A stretch of 6,164 bases of DNA from Gammaproteobacteria bacterium. GTDB lineage: Bacteria > Pseudomonadota > Gammaproteobacteria > Pseudomonadales > Azotimanducaceae_A. Below, piece after piece: positions 1 to 5,917 of the stretch. Each line of letters opens with the position of its first letter. The stretch's first letter is position 1. A program made the position numbers and the translations under genes. Below the pieces are notes generated by a model. That model searched no databases, had not been told where the DNA came from, and worked only from the letters and a program-made list of their open reading frames with translations. The DNA lies in NCBI GenBank assembly GCA_028819775.1, contig JAPPKV010000416.1:1-6164 (forward strand), written 5' to 3'.

Positions 1-620
1 GCATAGACATCGAGGACATTCGCTACGCGCGGGAACTCGGTTTCTCGATCAAGCACCTAGGTATTGCGCGTCTGCACTTCGACGGCATCGAAGCCCGCGT
101 CCACCCGGCGCTGGTGCCGGATTCGGTACTCATCTCCAAGGTGTCGGGCGTGATGAACGCGGTGATGGCCCATGGCGATGCCGTGGGTCCCACGCTTTAC
201 GTCGGCCCGGGCGCCGGCGGCATGCCCACCGCGTCCGCGGTCGTCGCGGACCTGGTCGAATTGGCGCGCGGTACGCTTCCCGTACCCCGACCGGCCGCAC
301 GACGACTGCCGAGCCTCGGGATCGAGGGCGTGGACTGTGCCCATTACCTGAAGATTCCGGCCATCGACCAGCCCGGCGTGTTCGCGGAAGTGGCGGACGT
401 TCTGAGCCGCCACGAGGTGTCGATTGAGGCCGTGATCCAGCGTCCCCAGGCCATTCGATCCGGTGCCGAGCCCTGGGTGCCGATCATCATCGTCACCGAC
501 GACGTGCCGGAGGCGGTCGTGCGCGAATGCGTGTCCGAACTGGCCAACCTAGCCGGCGTGACCGGGGAGATCTCGCGAATCCGGGTCGGGGACCTGTCTG
601 CGATGATGCCCCCGACCTAA
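1..620 (+). CDS. hom: Homoserine dehydrogenase, C-terminal part (5' end outside window)
   Basis: Homoserine dehydrogenase reduces aspartate-4-semialdehyde to homoserine with NAD(P)H, the branch point to threonine and methionine, in the cytoplasm. The open frame runs from base 3 to the TAA at 618-620 (205 residues visible; the family is usually about 430). Seen first is the end of the catalytic domain: IDIEDIRYARELGFSIKHLG, then EARVHPALVP, then SGVMNAVMAHGDAVG and GPGAGGMPTASAVVADLVELAR, all close to the family consensus. From about base 339 an ACT domain follows (AHYLKIPAIDQPGVFAEVAD, a SIEAVIQ strand, and VPIIIVTDD), the module that usually binds threonine for feedback inhibition. The Rossmann domain and catalytic lysine lie upstream of the window. 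An ATG at 114 is internal, because homology continues before it. No thrC follows; the next gene is convergent pyk, one base away. Confidence 0.93.
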   Translation, partial: IDIEDIRYARELGFSIKHLGIARLHFDGIEARVHPALVPDSVLISKVSGVMNAVMAHGDAVGPTLYVGPGAGGMPTASAVVADLVELARGTLPVPRPAARRLPSLGIEGVDCAHYLKIPAIDQPGVFAEVADVLSRHEVSIEAVIQRPQAIRSGAEPWVPIIIVTDDVPEAVVRECVSELANLAGVTGEISRIRVGDLSAMMPPT

Positions 621-621
621 G

Positions 622-2040
622 TCAGGGTCCCACCCTGCGCAGTTGAATCGCGTCCACCGCCTTCTCGGCCAGCACGTCGGAGATCACCACGACGGATTCG
701 TCCGGGCCGATGCCCTCGCGCTCCCGTAGCACGGCGAAGGCGGTCTGGATCGTCTTCTCGGGGTCGTTGCTGAACGAGGTGCGATAGGCGAACACGCCCC
801 GGTTCAGCATGAGCCGTCGGCGTGTCTGGCTGGTATTCGTGAACGCGAATATCGGCACCTGGTCCGGATGGCAGTTGGTCATGAGGTCGGCGGTGATGCC
901 TCGCCGCGTGATGACCACGATGCCGGCCGCGTGAATCGCTTCGGCAAGCCGTGCCGCGGAGGTGGCGAGGTGCTGCTTGGCGGTGTCGTTGGCTAGCGAC
1001 TCGTGCAGCGAAAAGCCGCGTTGACGCTCGCTCGCCTCGGCGATGTTGGCGAGCTGCTCGACGCAACGGTAGGGGTAGGCGCCGATGCTGGTCTCGCCGG
1101 ACAGCATGACGGCGTCCGCACCCTCGTACACGGCGTTGGCGACATCGGTGACCTCGGCGCGGGTCGGGATCGGGTTCTCGATCATCGACTCCATGAGGTG
1201 CGTGGCGACGATGCAGCGCTTGCCCAGACGGGCGCAGATCTCAGCCAGGCGACGTTGCACGATGGGCAATGTCGCGATATCCGTCTCGATGCCTAGGTCG
1301 CCCCGCGCCACCATGACGGCGTCGGCGGCCCGCGCAATCTCCTCGGCGTTGCGCACGCCCTCGGTGTTTTCGATCTTGGCGATCACCTGGATCACTCGGC
1401 CGGCCCTCGGGCCGAGCAACTCCCGCAGTTCTGCGATGTCGGCCGCGGACCTCACGAAGGACAACGCGATGAAGTCGATCTCCTCGGCGATGCCGAACGA
1501 GATGTCGTCTCGATCCTTGTCGGTAATCGACGCCAGGTTGACGGCCACGCCGGGCAGATTGACGTGTTTGCGGCTGCCGAGCAGGCCGCCGTCGGCGACT
1601 TGGCATTCCAACCGGTCGTCGGTGCGGGCGGTGACGCGCACGTTGATGAGACCGTTGTCGAGTCTGACGCGGTCGCCGACCGCCACCGCGTCGGCGAGTC
1701 CGGGGTAGTTGACCGCAATCGACGGAACGTCGGCTGCGGGCTGTGGCGCGACGTCGAGGAAGACCTTCTGCCCGGCATGCAGCACGAGGGGCTCGTCGAG
1801 GGGTCCGGTACGGATCTCGGGGCCTTGGGTGTCCAGCATGATCGGCATGGGATAGCGGACCTTGCGGTTCAGGGTCTTGATCCAATGGATGATCTCCGCC
1901 GCCTCGTCCTGGCTCGCGTGGGACATGTTGAGGCGTACCACCGACATGCCGGCTTGGTAGAGCCGCTCGATGCCCTCGTAGGAGGCCGTCGCCGGCCCCA
2001 CCGTGCAGATGATCTTGGTCTTGCGGCGCGTGGCTGCCAT
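622..2040 (-). CDS. pyk: Pyruvate kinase
   Basis: Pyruvate kinase transfers phosphate from phosphoenolpyruvate to ADP, giving pyruvate and ATP in the last step of glycolysis. The 472-residue length is typical of bacterial enzymes. Visible motifs are the nucleotide/cation site VRLNMSH (R36, N38, S40, H41), LDTQGPEIRTG (D70, R77), a B domain at about 75-170 ending in the NLPGV hinge, and the catalytic VIAKIENTEGV (K222, E224). MVARGDLGIE (D248) supplies the Mg/PEP ligand, followed by the active-site PTRAEVTDVANAVYEGADAVMLSGET at 292-317 (given here for position only). The C-terminal regulatory domain occupies about 340-472. The usual ATQMLESM reads ATHLMESM here (279-286), a small deviation. 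The ATG lies 12 bp after the stop of the dehydratase-like gene with no Shine-Dalgarno in the gap, so translational coupling is likely. The stop codon overlaps a hairpin and abuts the hom stop. Confidence 0.97.
   Translation of the reverse strand: MAATRRKTKIICTVGPATASYEGIERLYQAGMSVVRLNMSHASQDEAAEIIHWIKTLNRKVRYPMPIMLDTQGPEIRTGPLDEPLVLHAGQKVFLDVAPQPAADVPSIAVNYPGLADAVAVGDRVRLDNGLINVRVTARTDDRLECQVADGGLLGSRKHVNLPGVAVNLASITDKDRDDISFGIAEEIDFIALSFVRSAADIAELRELLGPRAGRVIQVIAKIENTEGVRNAEEIARAADAVMVARGDLGIETDIATLPIVQRRLAEICARLGKRCIVATHLMESMIENPIPTRAEVTDVANAVYEGADAVMLSGETSIGAYPYRCVEQLANIAEASERQRGFSLHESLANDTAKQHLATSAARLAEAIHAAGIVVITRRGITADLMTNCHPDQVPIFAFTNTSQTRRRLMLNRGVFAYRTSFSNDPEKTIQTAFAVLREREGIGPDESVVVISDVLAEKAVDAIQLRRVGP
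623..637. terminator. Hairpin at the hom/pyk convergent junction, possible weak bidirectional terminator
   Basis: CAGGGT (623-628), loop CCC (629-631) and ACCCTG (632-637) form a perfect 6-bp inverted repeat. It covers the last codons and part of the stop of pyk and begins 3 bases after the hom stop. Its palindromic nature lets it form in transcripts from either side. Neither strand has a T-tract after it, so it is not a canonical intrinsic terminator; it could be a 3'-end stabiliser or chance. Confidence 0.35.
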
Positions 2041-2052
2041 TGCCGGGCGAGC

Positions 2053-3264
2053 CTATGGCTTGGAGGATCCCGACCAGTAGCCCGGCGGTCGTCCCCGTGC
2101 CCAGACGTGCTCCCGGGCGACTTCCTCGTTGAGATCGGCGCCCCAGCCCGGCCGGTCGGGAATGGCCACGCGACCCTGATCGAATTCGAGCGACTCGGTC
2201 ACTAGATCATCCTTCCAAGGCACGTCGTCGATGTCGATTTCGCAGATGCGGACGTTTGGGATGACCGCGCACAGGTGGAGCGAGTGCAGTGTAGACAGGT
2301 GGCTGTAGTAGTTGTGGGGGGCGCAGTTGATTTCGAAGGTCTCCGCCATGTCCGCCACCCGCTTCGAATTGGCGAAGCCGTTCCAGGGAACGTCAACCAT
2401 GCAGACATCCATGGAGCGGGCCTCGAAGTAGCGCCGGTAGTCTCTTGACGTGAAGAGATTCTCGCCCGAGCAGATGGTCACGCGGGTCGACTCGCGAACC
2501 TCGCGCAATCCGTTCGGTTCGTACATGTCCACTTCCACCCACATCATGCGCATGTCTTCCAGGGCCCGGCAGATGCGCTTGGCGGCTTCGACCCGGAAAT
2601 TGAAATTGAGGTCCAGGGCAATGTCGACATTGGGACCGACGGCGTCGCGGAACGTTCCGATCAGCTTGCGGATGTGGTCGATGGTGGCATTGTCCACCGT
2701 GCCGTCGGTGGTGCCCTCGCCGCCACCGAATCCACCCCGATAGGTGCGGGCGACCTCGCCGGGATAGACGATGTTGGTCTTCAATGCGGTGAAACCGCGG
2801 GCGACGACTTCGTGCCCGAGGTTCGTGATGTCGTCCCAGGTCTTGAGCGGCGGCACGCCGATGACCTCGTGGTTCCCGGCCCGGGACGAACCGCAGTGCG
2901 ACCAGTAGACGCGTTGACGGGTCCTCAACGGTCCACCGAACAGCTCGTAGACCGGCACGCCGAGCGCTTTGGCCTTGATATCCCAGAGCGCCAGTTCGAT
3001 GCCGGCGATAGCCTTGGCCGCGACGCCCCCGGGACTCTGGCGAGCCATGCGGTACATGTCCCAATAGCGAGCCTCCACGGGACGTGGATCGTGCCCTAGG
3101 AGAATCGTCTCGAATTCCTTGGCGGAACCGACGACGCTGTATGGCATGCGCCCGTCCGAGCACTCGCCGTAGCCGGTGATGCCTTCGTCGGTCCGAACGG
3201 CCACGAATTGCCACGGCCTCCAGCCCGCGTCGACCACGAAGGTGTCGATCCCGGTGATCTTCAC
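2053..3264 (-). CDS. Mandelate racemase/muconate lactonizing enzyme family protein, probable sugar-acid dehydratase
   Basis: This is an enolase superfamily enzyme of 403 residues, the usual size. Such enzymes abstract a proton alpha to a carboxylate and stabilise the enolate on Mg2+; many of this subgroup dehydrate aldonic or aldaric acids to 2-keto-3-deoxy acids. The N-terminal capping domain (about 1-120) carries the family signature AGIELALWDIKAKALGVPVY (87-106), then ELFGG. In the barrel, the predicted metal ligands are D218 (in LDLNFNF, with N220), E244 (MWVEVD) and E268 (SGENL). H317 (CAPHN) with D291 (VDVPWNG) looks like the His-Asp general acid/base dyad. The beta-2 motif that is K-x-K in mandelate racemase reads K162-T-N164. 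A Gly-rich loop GGFGGGEGTTDG (177-188) follows. The start is GTG at 3264, supported by a good ribosome binding site. The substrate cannot be read from the sequence; a cycloisomerase or epimerase role is possible. Confidence 0.85.
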   Translation of the reverse strand: MKITGIDTFVVDAGWRPWQFVAVRTDEGITGYGECSDGRMPYSVVGSAKEFETILLGHDPRPVEARYWDMYRMARQSPGGVAAKAIAGIELALWDIKAKALGVPVYELFGGPLRTRQRVYWSHCGSSRAGNHEVIGVPPLKTWDDITNLGHEVVARGFTALKTNIVYPGEVARTYRGGFGGGEGTTDGTVDNATIDHIRKLIGTFRDAVGPNVDIALDLNFNFRVEAAKRICRALEDMRMMWVEVDMYEPNGLREVRESTRVTICSGENLFTSRDYRRYFEARSMDVCMVDVPWNGFANSKRVADMAETFEINCAPHNYYSHLSTLHSLHLCAVIPNVRICEIDIDDVPWKDDLVTESLEFDQGRVAIPDRPGWGADLNEEVAREHVWARGRPPGYWSGSSKP

Positions 3265-3268
3265 GGTG

Positions 3269-3277
3269 CCTCTCCCT
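3269..3277 (-). promoter_or_regulatory. Ribosome binding site of the dehydratase-like gene
   Basis: On the minus strand AGGGAGAGG stands just upstream of the GTG start at 3264, with GGAG about 7 nt from it. It decides this GTG as the start and is the clearest Shine-Dalgarno sequence in the minus-strand unit; the genes on either side have none. Confidence 0.7.
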
Positions 3278-3289
3278 GGCGTCTCGCAA

Positions 3290-3313
3290 GGCAGACCTCG
3301 ATGAGCATCTGCC
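3290..3313 (-). other. Stem-loop between the TlpA-like gene and the dehydratase-like gene
   Basis: GGCAGA (3290-3295) and TCTGCC (3308-3313) are perfect inverted repeats around a 12-nt loop, inside which CTC (3297-3299) can pair with GAG (3303-3305). It lies in the 75-bp gap after the tlpA-like stop and ends 13 bases upstream of the ribosome binding site of the next gene. No T-tract follows on the minus strand, so a partial terminator/attenuator or an mRNA processing and stability element fits better than a full terminator. Function is inferred only from position. Confidence 0.35.
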
Positions 3314-3339
3314 GGCTGGGCGCGCGCGGGTGGATTCGG

Positions 3340-3864
3340 CTACTGGACAAGTGACGCGGCCGCATGCTCGGCACGCATGAGTGCATTCACTTCGTCGATC
3401 ACGGCGGGTACCATCGCCTCGCTGTAGCCCCGCTTGACGGCTGCGATCGTGCCGTCCTTCCTGATCATGACCATATGCGGAATGCCGTTGACCCCGTAGC
3501 GCTTCTTGATTCGTCCGTTGTGATCGTTGGTGAGCGTCATCTTGTAGTCTTTCAGTCGACGCTTCATGGGCCGGTAGACCATGGCTTTTTCGATGTTCAC
3601 GGCGACGACGCGTACCCGGTCGCGCCCAGCGTGCCGCTGTATTGTCTCCAACACAGGCAATTCCCTGCGGCACGGGGGACACCACGTCGCCCAGAACGTC
3701 ACGATGACAACCTTGCCGCGCAAATCCTCGAGGTCGACCGCCTTGCCTTTCTGATCCTTGCCGAGATACGGCGGGGGGACATCGCCCGCCTCGGGAATCG
3801 CATGCACCAACGACGCAAGCGCCAGCGCCACCGCTGCCAGCAGGCTCGCCGTCCACGTTCTCAT
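3340..3864 (-). CDS. Secreted TlpA/ResA-like thioredoxin-fold protein
   Basis: A thioredoxin-fold disulfide oxidoreductase of the TlpA/ResA/AhpC-TSA type, 174 residues, acting outside the cytoplasm. Residues 1-22 form a signal peptide: MRT, a hydrophobic core LLAAVALALASLV, and a likely cleavage after HA. The fold begins with PPYLGKDQKGKAVDLEDLRG, then VVIVTFWATWCPPCRRELP with the redox-active C62-P-P-C65. The cis-proline is in GVNGIPHMV (P129), followed by the MIRKDGTI strand. Members of this family reduce apocytochrome c cysteines or other periplasmic disulfides, but no cytochrome c maturation genes are nearby, so the partner is unknown. The short tail after about 160 is not conserved. The ATG has no Shine-Dalgarno upstream, and a promoter places the predicted transcript start at the ATG. 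It is the first gene of the minus-strand unit. Confidence 0.92.
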   Translation of the reverse strand: MRTWTASLLAAVALALASLVHAIPEAGDVPPPYLGKDQKGKAVDLEDLRGKVVIVTFWATWCPPCRRELPVLETIQRHAGRDRVRVVAVNIEKAMVYRPMKRRLKDYKMTLTNDHNGRIKKRYGVNGIPHMVMIRKDGTIAAVKRGYSEAMVPAVIDEVNALMRAEHAAASLVQ

Positions 3865-3870
3865 TCGGCA

Positions 3871-3899
3871 ACCGTAACCATCCGCCCGATGCGCGTCAA
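3871..3899 (-). promoter_or_regulatory. Sigma-70-type promoter of the minus-strand unit, probably leaderless
   Basis: On the minus strand a -35 box TTGACG (3899-3894, 5/6 to consensus) is followed by exactly 17 bp and a -10 box TACGGT (3876-3871, with the key T, A and final T). Six bases then lead to the ATG at 3864, so the expected transcription start falls on or next to the start codon. This agrees with the missing Shine-Dalgarno. The -10 match is modest (3/6). Confidence 0.5.
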
Positions 3900-3940
3900 A
3901 CGGGACGGGCTCGCGTTCTCGTCTTGAAACGTGCAGGCCT

Positions 3941-3970
3941 TTGGGACATCGTTGGCGTCTGCTCTACAAC
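3941..3970 (+). promoter_or_regulatory. Candidate recJ promoter (weak)
   Basis: TTGGGA (3941-3946), an 18-bp spacer and TACAAC (3965-3970, 4/6) could form a promoter whose start point would fall near 3977, just before the TTG at 3983. An alternative is TTGAAA (3924-3929) with CATCGT (3947-3952) after 17 bp. Both would favour the 3983 start. Neither is strong. Confidence 0.2.
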
Positions 3971-5677
3971 ATCCGCCCGCTTTTGATCGTCGAATCCCGG
4001 CCCAAGCGGCCGTCCGAACTTGGCTTACGTCTCCCCGGGTTCCTACGGGACGCCTTGGCGGCTCGCGGCGTGGCCGCCATCTCCGATCTGGATCTCTCGC
4101 TAGACCACCTGCACGCTCCCGACTTGCTGCCGGGAGTCGATGCCGCTGCCGACCGCCTGGCGGCGGCAGTTACGGGCAACGAACGCATCCTGATTGCCGG
4201 CGACTTCGATGCCGATGGCGCGACGGCATCGGCCCTGTGTGTGTCCGCGCTGCGCGCGATGGGTGCGGGCGATGTGGACTTCCTGGTGCCGAACCGCTTC
4301 GAGTACGGCTACGGGCTATCCCCGGAACTCGTGGAGGAGGCGCTGAAGAGATCGCCCCAGATCATCGTCACGGTCGACAACGGTGTGTCGAGTGTCGACG
4401 GCGTCGCGCTCGCCCGGGCCAACGGCGTGGATGTTGTCGTCACGGATCACCATCTTCCCGGCGAGGAACTCCCCGCCGCCCATGCGATCGTCAATCCCAA
4501 CCTGGCCGACTCCGCGTTTCCCAGTCGAAACCTTGCCGGGGTTGGCGTTGCCTTCTACGTGATGGGCGCGGTACGGCGGCGATTGCGGGCAATCCGCTAC
4601 TTCGGGAGGCGCGCAATCGCCGAGCCCAATCTAGCCGATTGGCTGGACCTGGTGGCGCTGGGCACCGTCGCCGATGTCGTGCCGCTGGACCGCAACAACC
4701 GCATCCTGGTGCACCAGGGTCTGAGACGGATTCGCGGACGCAGGACACGGCCCGGCGTCCGCGCCCTGGTGGAGGTGTCCGGGCGTGCGGCGAGCGCCTT
4801 GAGCGCCAAGGATCTCGGCTTCGCCATCGGACCGCGGCTCAATGCCGCTGGCCGGCTTGAGGACATGTCGATCGGCATACGGTGCCTCCTGGCGGAGGAC
4901 GACCGCTCGGCCCGCGCCCTTGCCGAGCGCTTGGACGAGTTCAACCGGGAGCGCCGCGACATCGAGGCCGGCATGGTCGACGAAGCGACTGGCATTCTGG
5001 ACGGCGAAATCGGCGACGACGTGGCGATCTGCGTCTACCAGCAGAACTGGCATCAAGGCGTAATCGGGATCGTCGCGGGCCGGATGCGCGAGCGCTATCA
5101 TCGTCCCGCGATCGTGTTCGCCGATGCCGGTGCATCGTCGCCGGGCGAACTCAAGGGCTCGGCGCGGTCGATACCCGGTCTGCACATCCGCGATGCCATC
5201 GCCGAGTGCGCGACCCGGCGCCCGGGCCTGGTCGGTCCCTTCGGCGGTCACGCCATGGCCGCCGGTCTGACCATACGCCACGCCCACCTGCAACGCTTCC
5301 GGCATGCGTTCAACGAGATCGTCGCGAAGCGGGTCAGCGACCGCGACCTTGCCGGGGTCATCGTCACCGACGGCGAACTAGCCGATGCGGACATGAACAT
5401 CGACAACGCCCGGCTGGTTGCTGCCCACGGGCCCTGGGGTCAGGGCTTCGAAGAACCTTCGTTCCACGGCGAATTCGACATCGTGATGCAACGCGTGGTG
5501 GGTGAACGCCATCTCAAGCTCGCTCTCAAACAAAACACGCGGGTCGTGGACGCCATCGCCTTCAACACCGAGCCAACGCCCGGCAACCGTGTGCGGGCGG
5601 TCTACAGGCTCGGCATCAACGACTACGGAGATGCCGACACGTTGCAGCTTGAGATTGCCGCGCTCGAGGCCGTCTAG
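3941..5677 (+). CDS. recJ: Single-stranded-DNA-specific 5'-3' exonuclease RecJ
   Basis: RecJ degrades single-stranded DNA 5' to 3' in the RecF recombination pathway, base excision and mismatch repair, in the cytoplasm. From the TTG at 3941 it is 578 residues, about the size of the E. coli protein. The DHH phosphoesterase domain shows GDFDADG (87-93; D88, D90, D92), VTVDNG (D146), TDHH (D169, H170, H171) and LGTVADVVPLD (D245), the Mn2+ ligands. The DHHA1 domain shows NWHQGVIGIVAGR, then GPFGGHAMAAGL (H437), and the C-terminal OB-like domain includes GPWGQGFEEP and GERHLKL. All motifs are intact. Upstream of codon 15 in this frame there is no ATG or GTG start: only TTG at 3941 or TTG at 3983 fit. 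The second gives MIVESRPKRP, closer to typical RecJ N-termini, and 564 residues, so 3983 may be the true start. It is divergent from the tlpA-like gene and 240 bp upstream of prfB. Confidence 0.97.
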   Translation: MGHRWRLLYNIRPLLIVESRPKRPSELGLRLPGFLRDALAARGVAAISDLDLSLDHLHAPDLLPGVDAAADRLAAAVTGNERILIAGDFDADGATASALCVSALRAMGAGDVDFLVPNRFEYGYGLSPELVEEALKRSPQIIVTVDNGVSSVDGVALARANGVDVVVTDHHLPGEELPAAHAIVNPNLADSAFPSRNLAGVGVAFYVMGAVRRRLRAIRYFGRRAIAEPNLADWLDLVALGTVADVVPLDRNNRILVHQGLRRIRGRRTRPGVRALVEVSGRAASALSAKDLGFAIGPRLNAAGRLEDMSIGIRCLLAEDDRSARALAERLDEFNRERRDIEAGMVDEATGILDGEIGDDVAICVYQQNWHQGVIGIVAGRMRERYHRPAIVFADAGASSPGELKGSARSIPGLHIRDAIAECATRRPGLVGPFGGHAMAAGLTIRHAHLQRFRHAFNEIVAKRVSDRDLAGVIVTDGELADADMNIDNARLVAAHGPWGQGFEEPSFHGEFDIVMQRVVGERHLKLALKQNTRVVDAIAFNTEPTPGNRVRAVYRLGINDYGDADTLQLEIAALEAV

Positions 5678-5689
5678 ACCTTCCGGTCT
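5676..5689 (+). terminator. Small hairpin at the recJ stop
   Basis: AGACC (5676-5680), loop TTCC and GGTCT (5685-5689) form a 5-bp stem that includes the last two bases of the recJ TAG; TTGCTGT follows. The stem is short and the T-run weak, so at best it is a leaky terminator. Confidence 0.25.
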
Positions 5690-5770
5690 TGCTGTGGACG
5701 CTGTTGCACACGGCATCGTGCGACCGGCGGTGTCCCCATCGGCCCCGGAGATAATGTCGTCGATGGCTGC

Positions 5771-5782
5771 GGGGTGTACCCC
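5771..5782. repeat. GC-rich dyad in the recJ-prfB gap
   Basis: GGGGTGTACCCC has 5-bp arms (GGGGT/ACCCC) around a central GT. It could be a small hairpin with a TGTA loop or a protein-binding dyad. In this GC-rich background it may be chance. Confidence 0.2.
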
Positions 5783-5878
5783 TGGTGGTTCAAGTGTCGG
5801 TGCAGGACGTGACCGTGGCCCAGGGAGCCTGCGGCTATTCTGCGCCGCCGCATGGACCCCCGCTCGCGCCGCCACGGC

Positions 5879-5887
5879 TGCTAGAAT
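5879..5887 (+). promoter_or_regulatory. Extended -10 promoter upstream of prfB
   Basis: TGCTAGAAT is an extended -10 element: TG at 5879-5880, one base, then TAGAAT (5882-5887, 5/6 to TATAAT). There is no recognisable -35 box 16-18 bp upstream, as is allowed for this promoter class. The start point would be near 5894, leaving a leader of about 24 nt before the prfB ATG at 5918. Confidence 0.45.
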
Positions 5888-5917
5888 CCCGCGACCCCGA
5901 GAGCCGACCTGAGCACC

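Noticed and set aside
1085..1708. Plus-strand open frame antisense to pyk
   Set aside because: It is a mirror of pyk codon bias. Pyk has complete catalytic motifs throughout this region.
2393..3871. 492-codon open frame on the minus strand across the tlpA-like and dehydratase-like genes
   Set aside because: It is an offset frame of two well-supported genes. Its product is Arg/Gly-rich low-complexity sequence with no family motifs, as expected for a GC-rich shadow.
3931..4860. 309-codon plus-strand frame overlapping the start of recJ
   Set aside because: The translation is Arg/Pro/Gly-rich, without recognisable domains, while recJ in the other frame has every catalytic motif.
5692..5700. TGTGGAC resembling part of a DnaA box
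   Set aside because: It matches only the core, stands alone, and is in a GC-rich context with no AT-rich unwinding region or clustered boxes.
5502..5912. Open frame running through the recJ-prfB gap
   Set aside because: It begins inside recJ in another frame. The gap part (Ala/Pro/Arg-rich) shows no motif or ribosome binding site.
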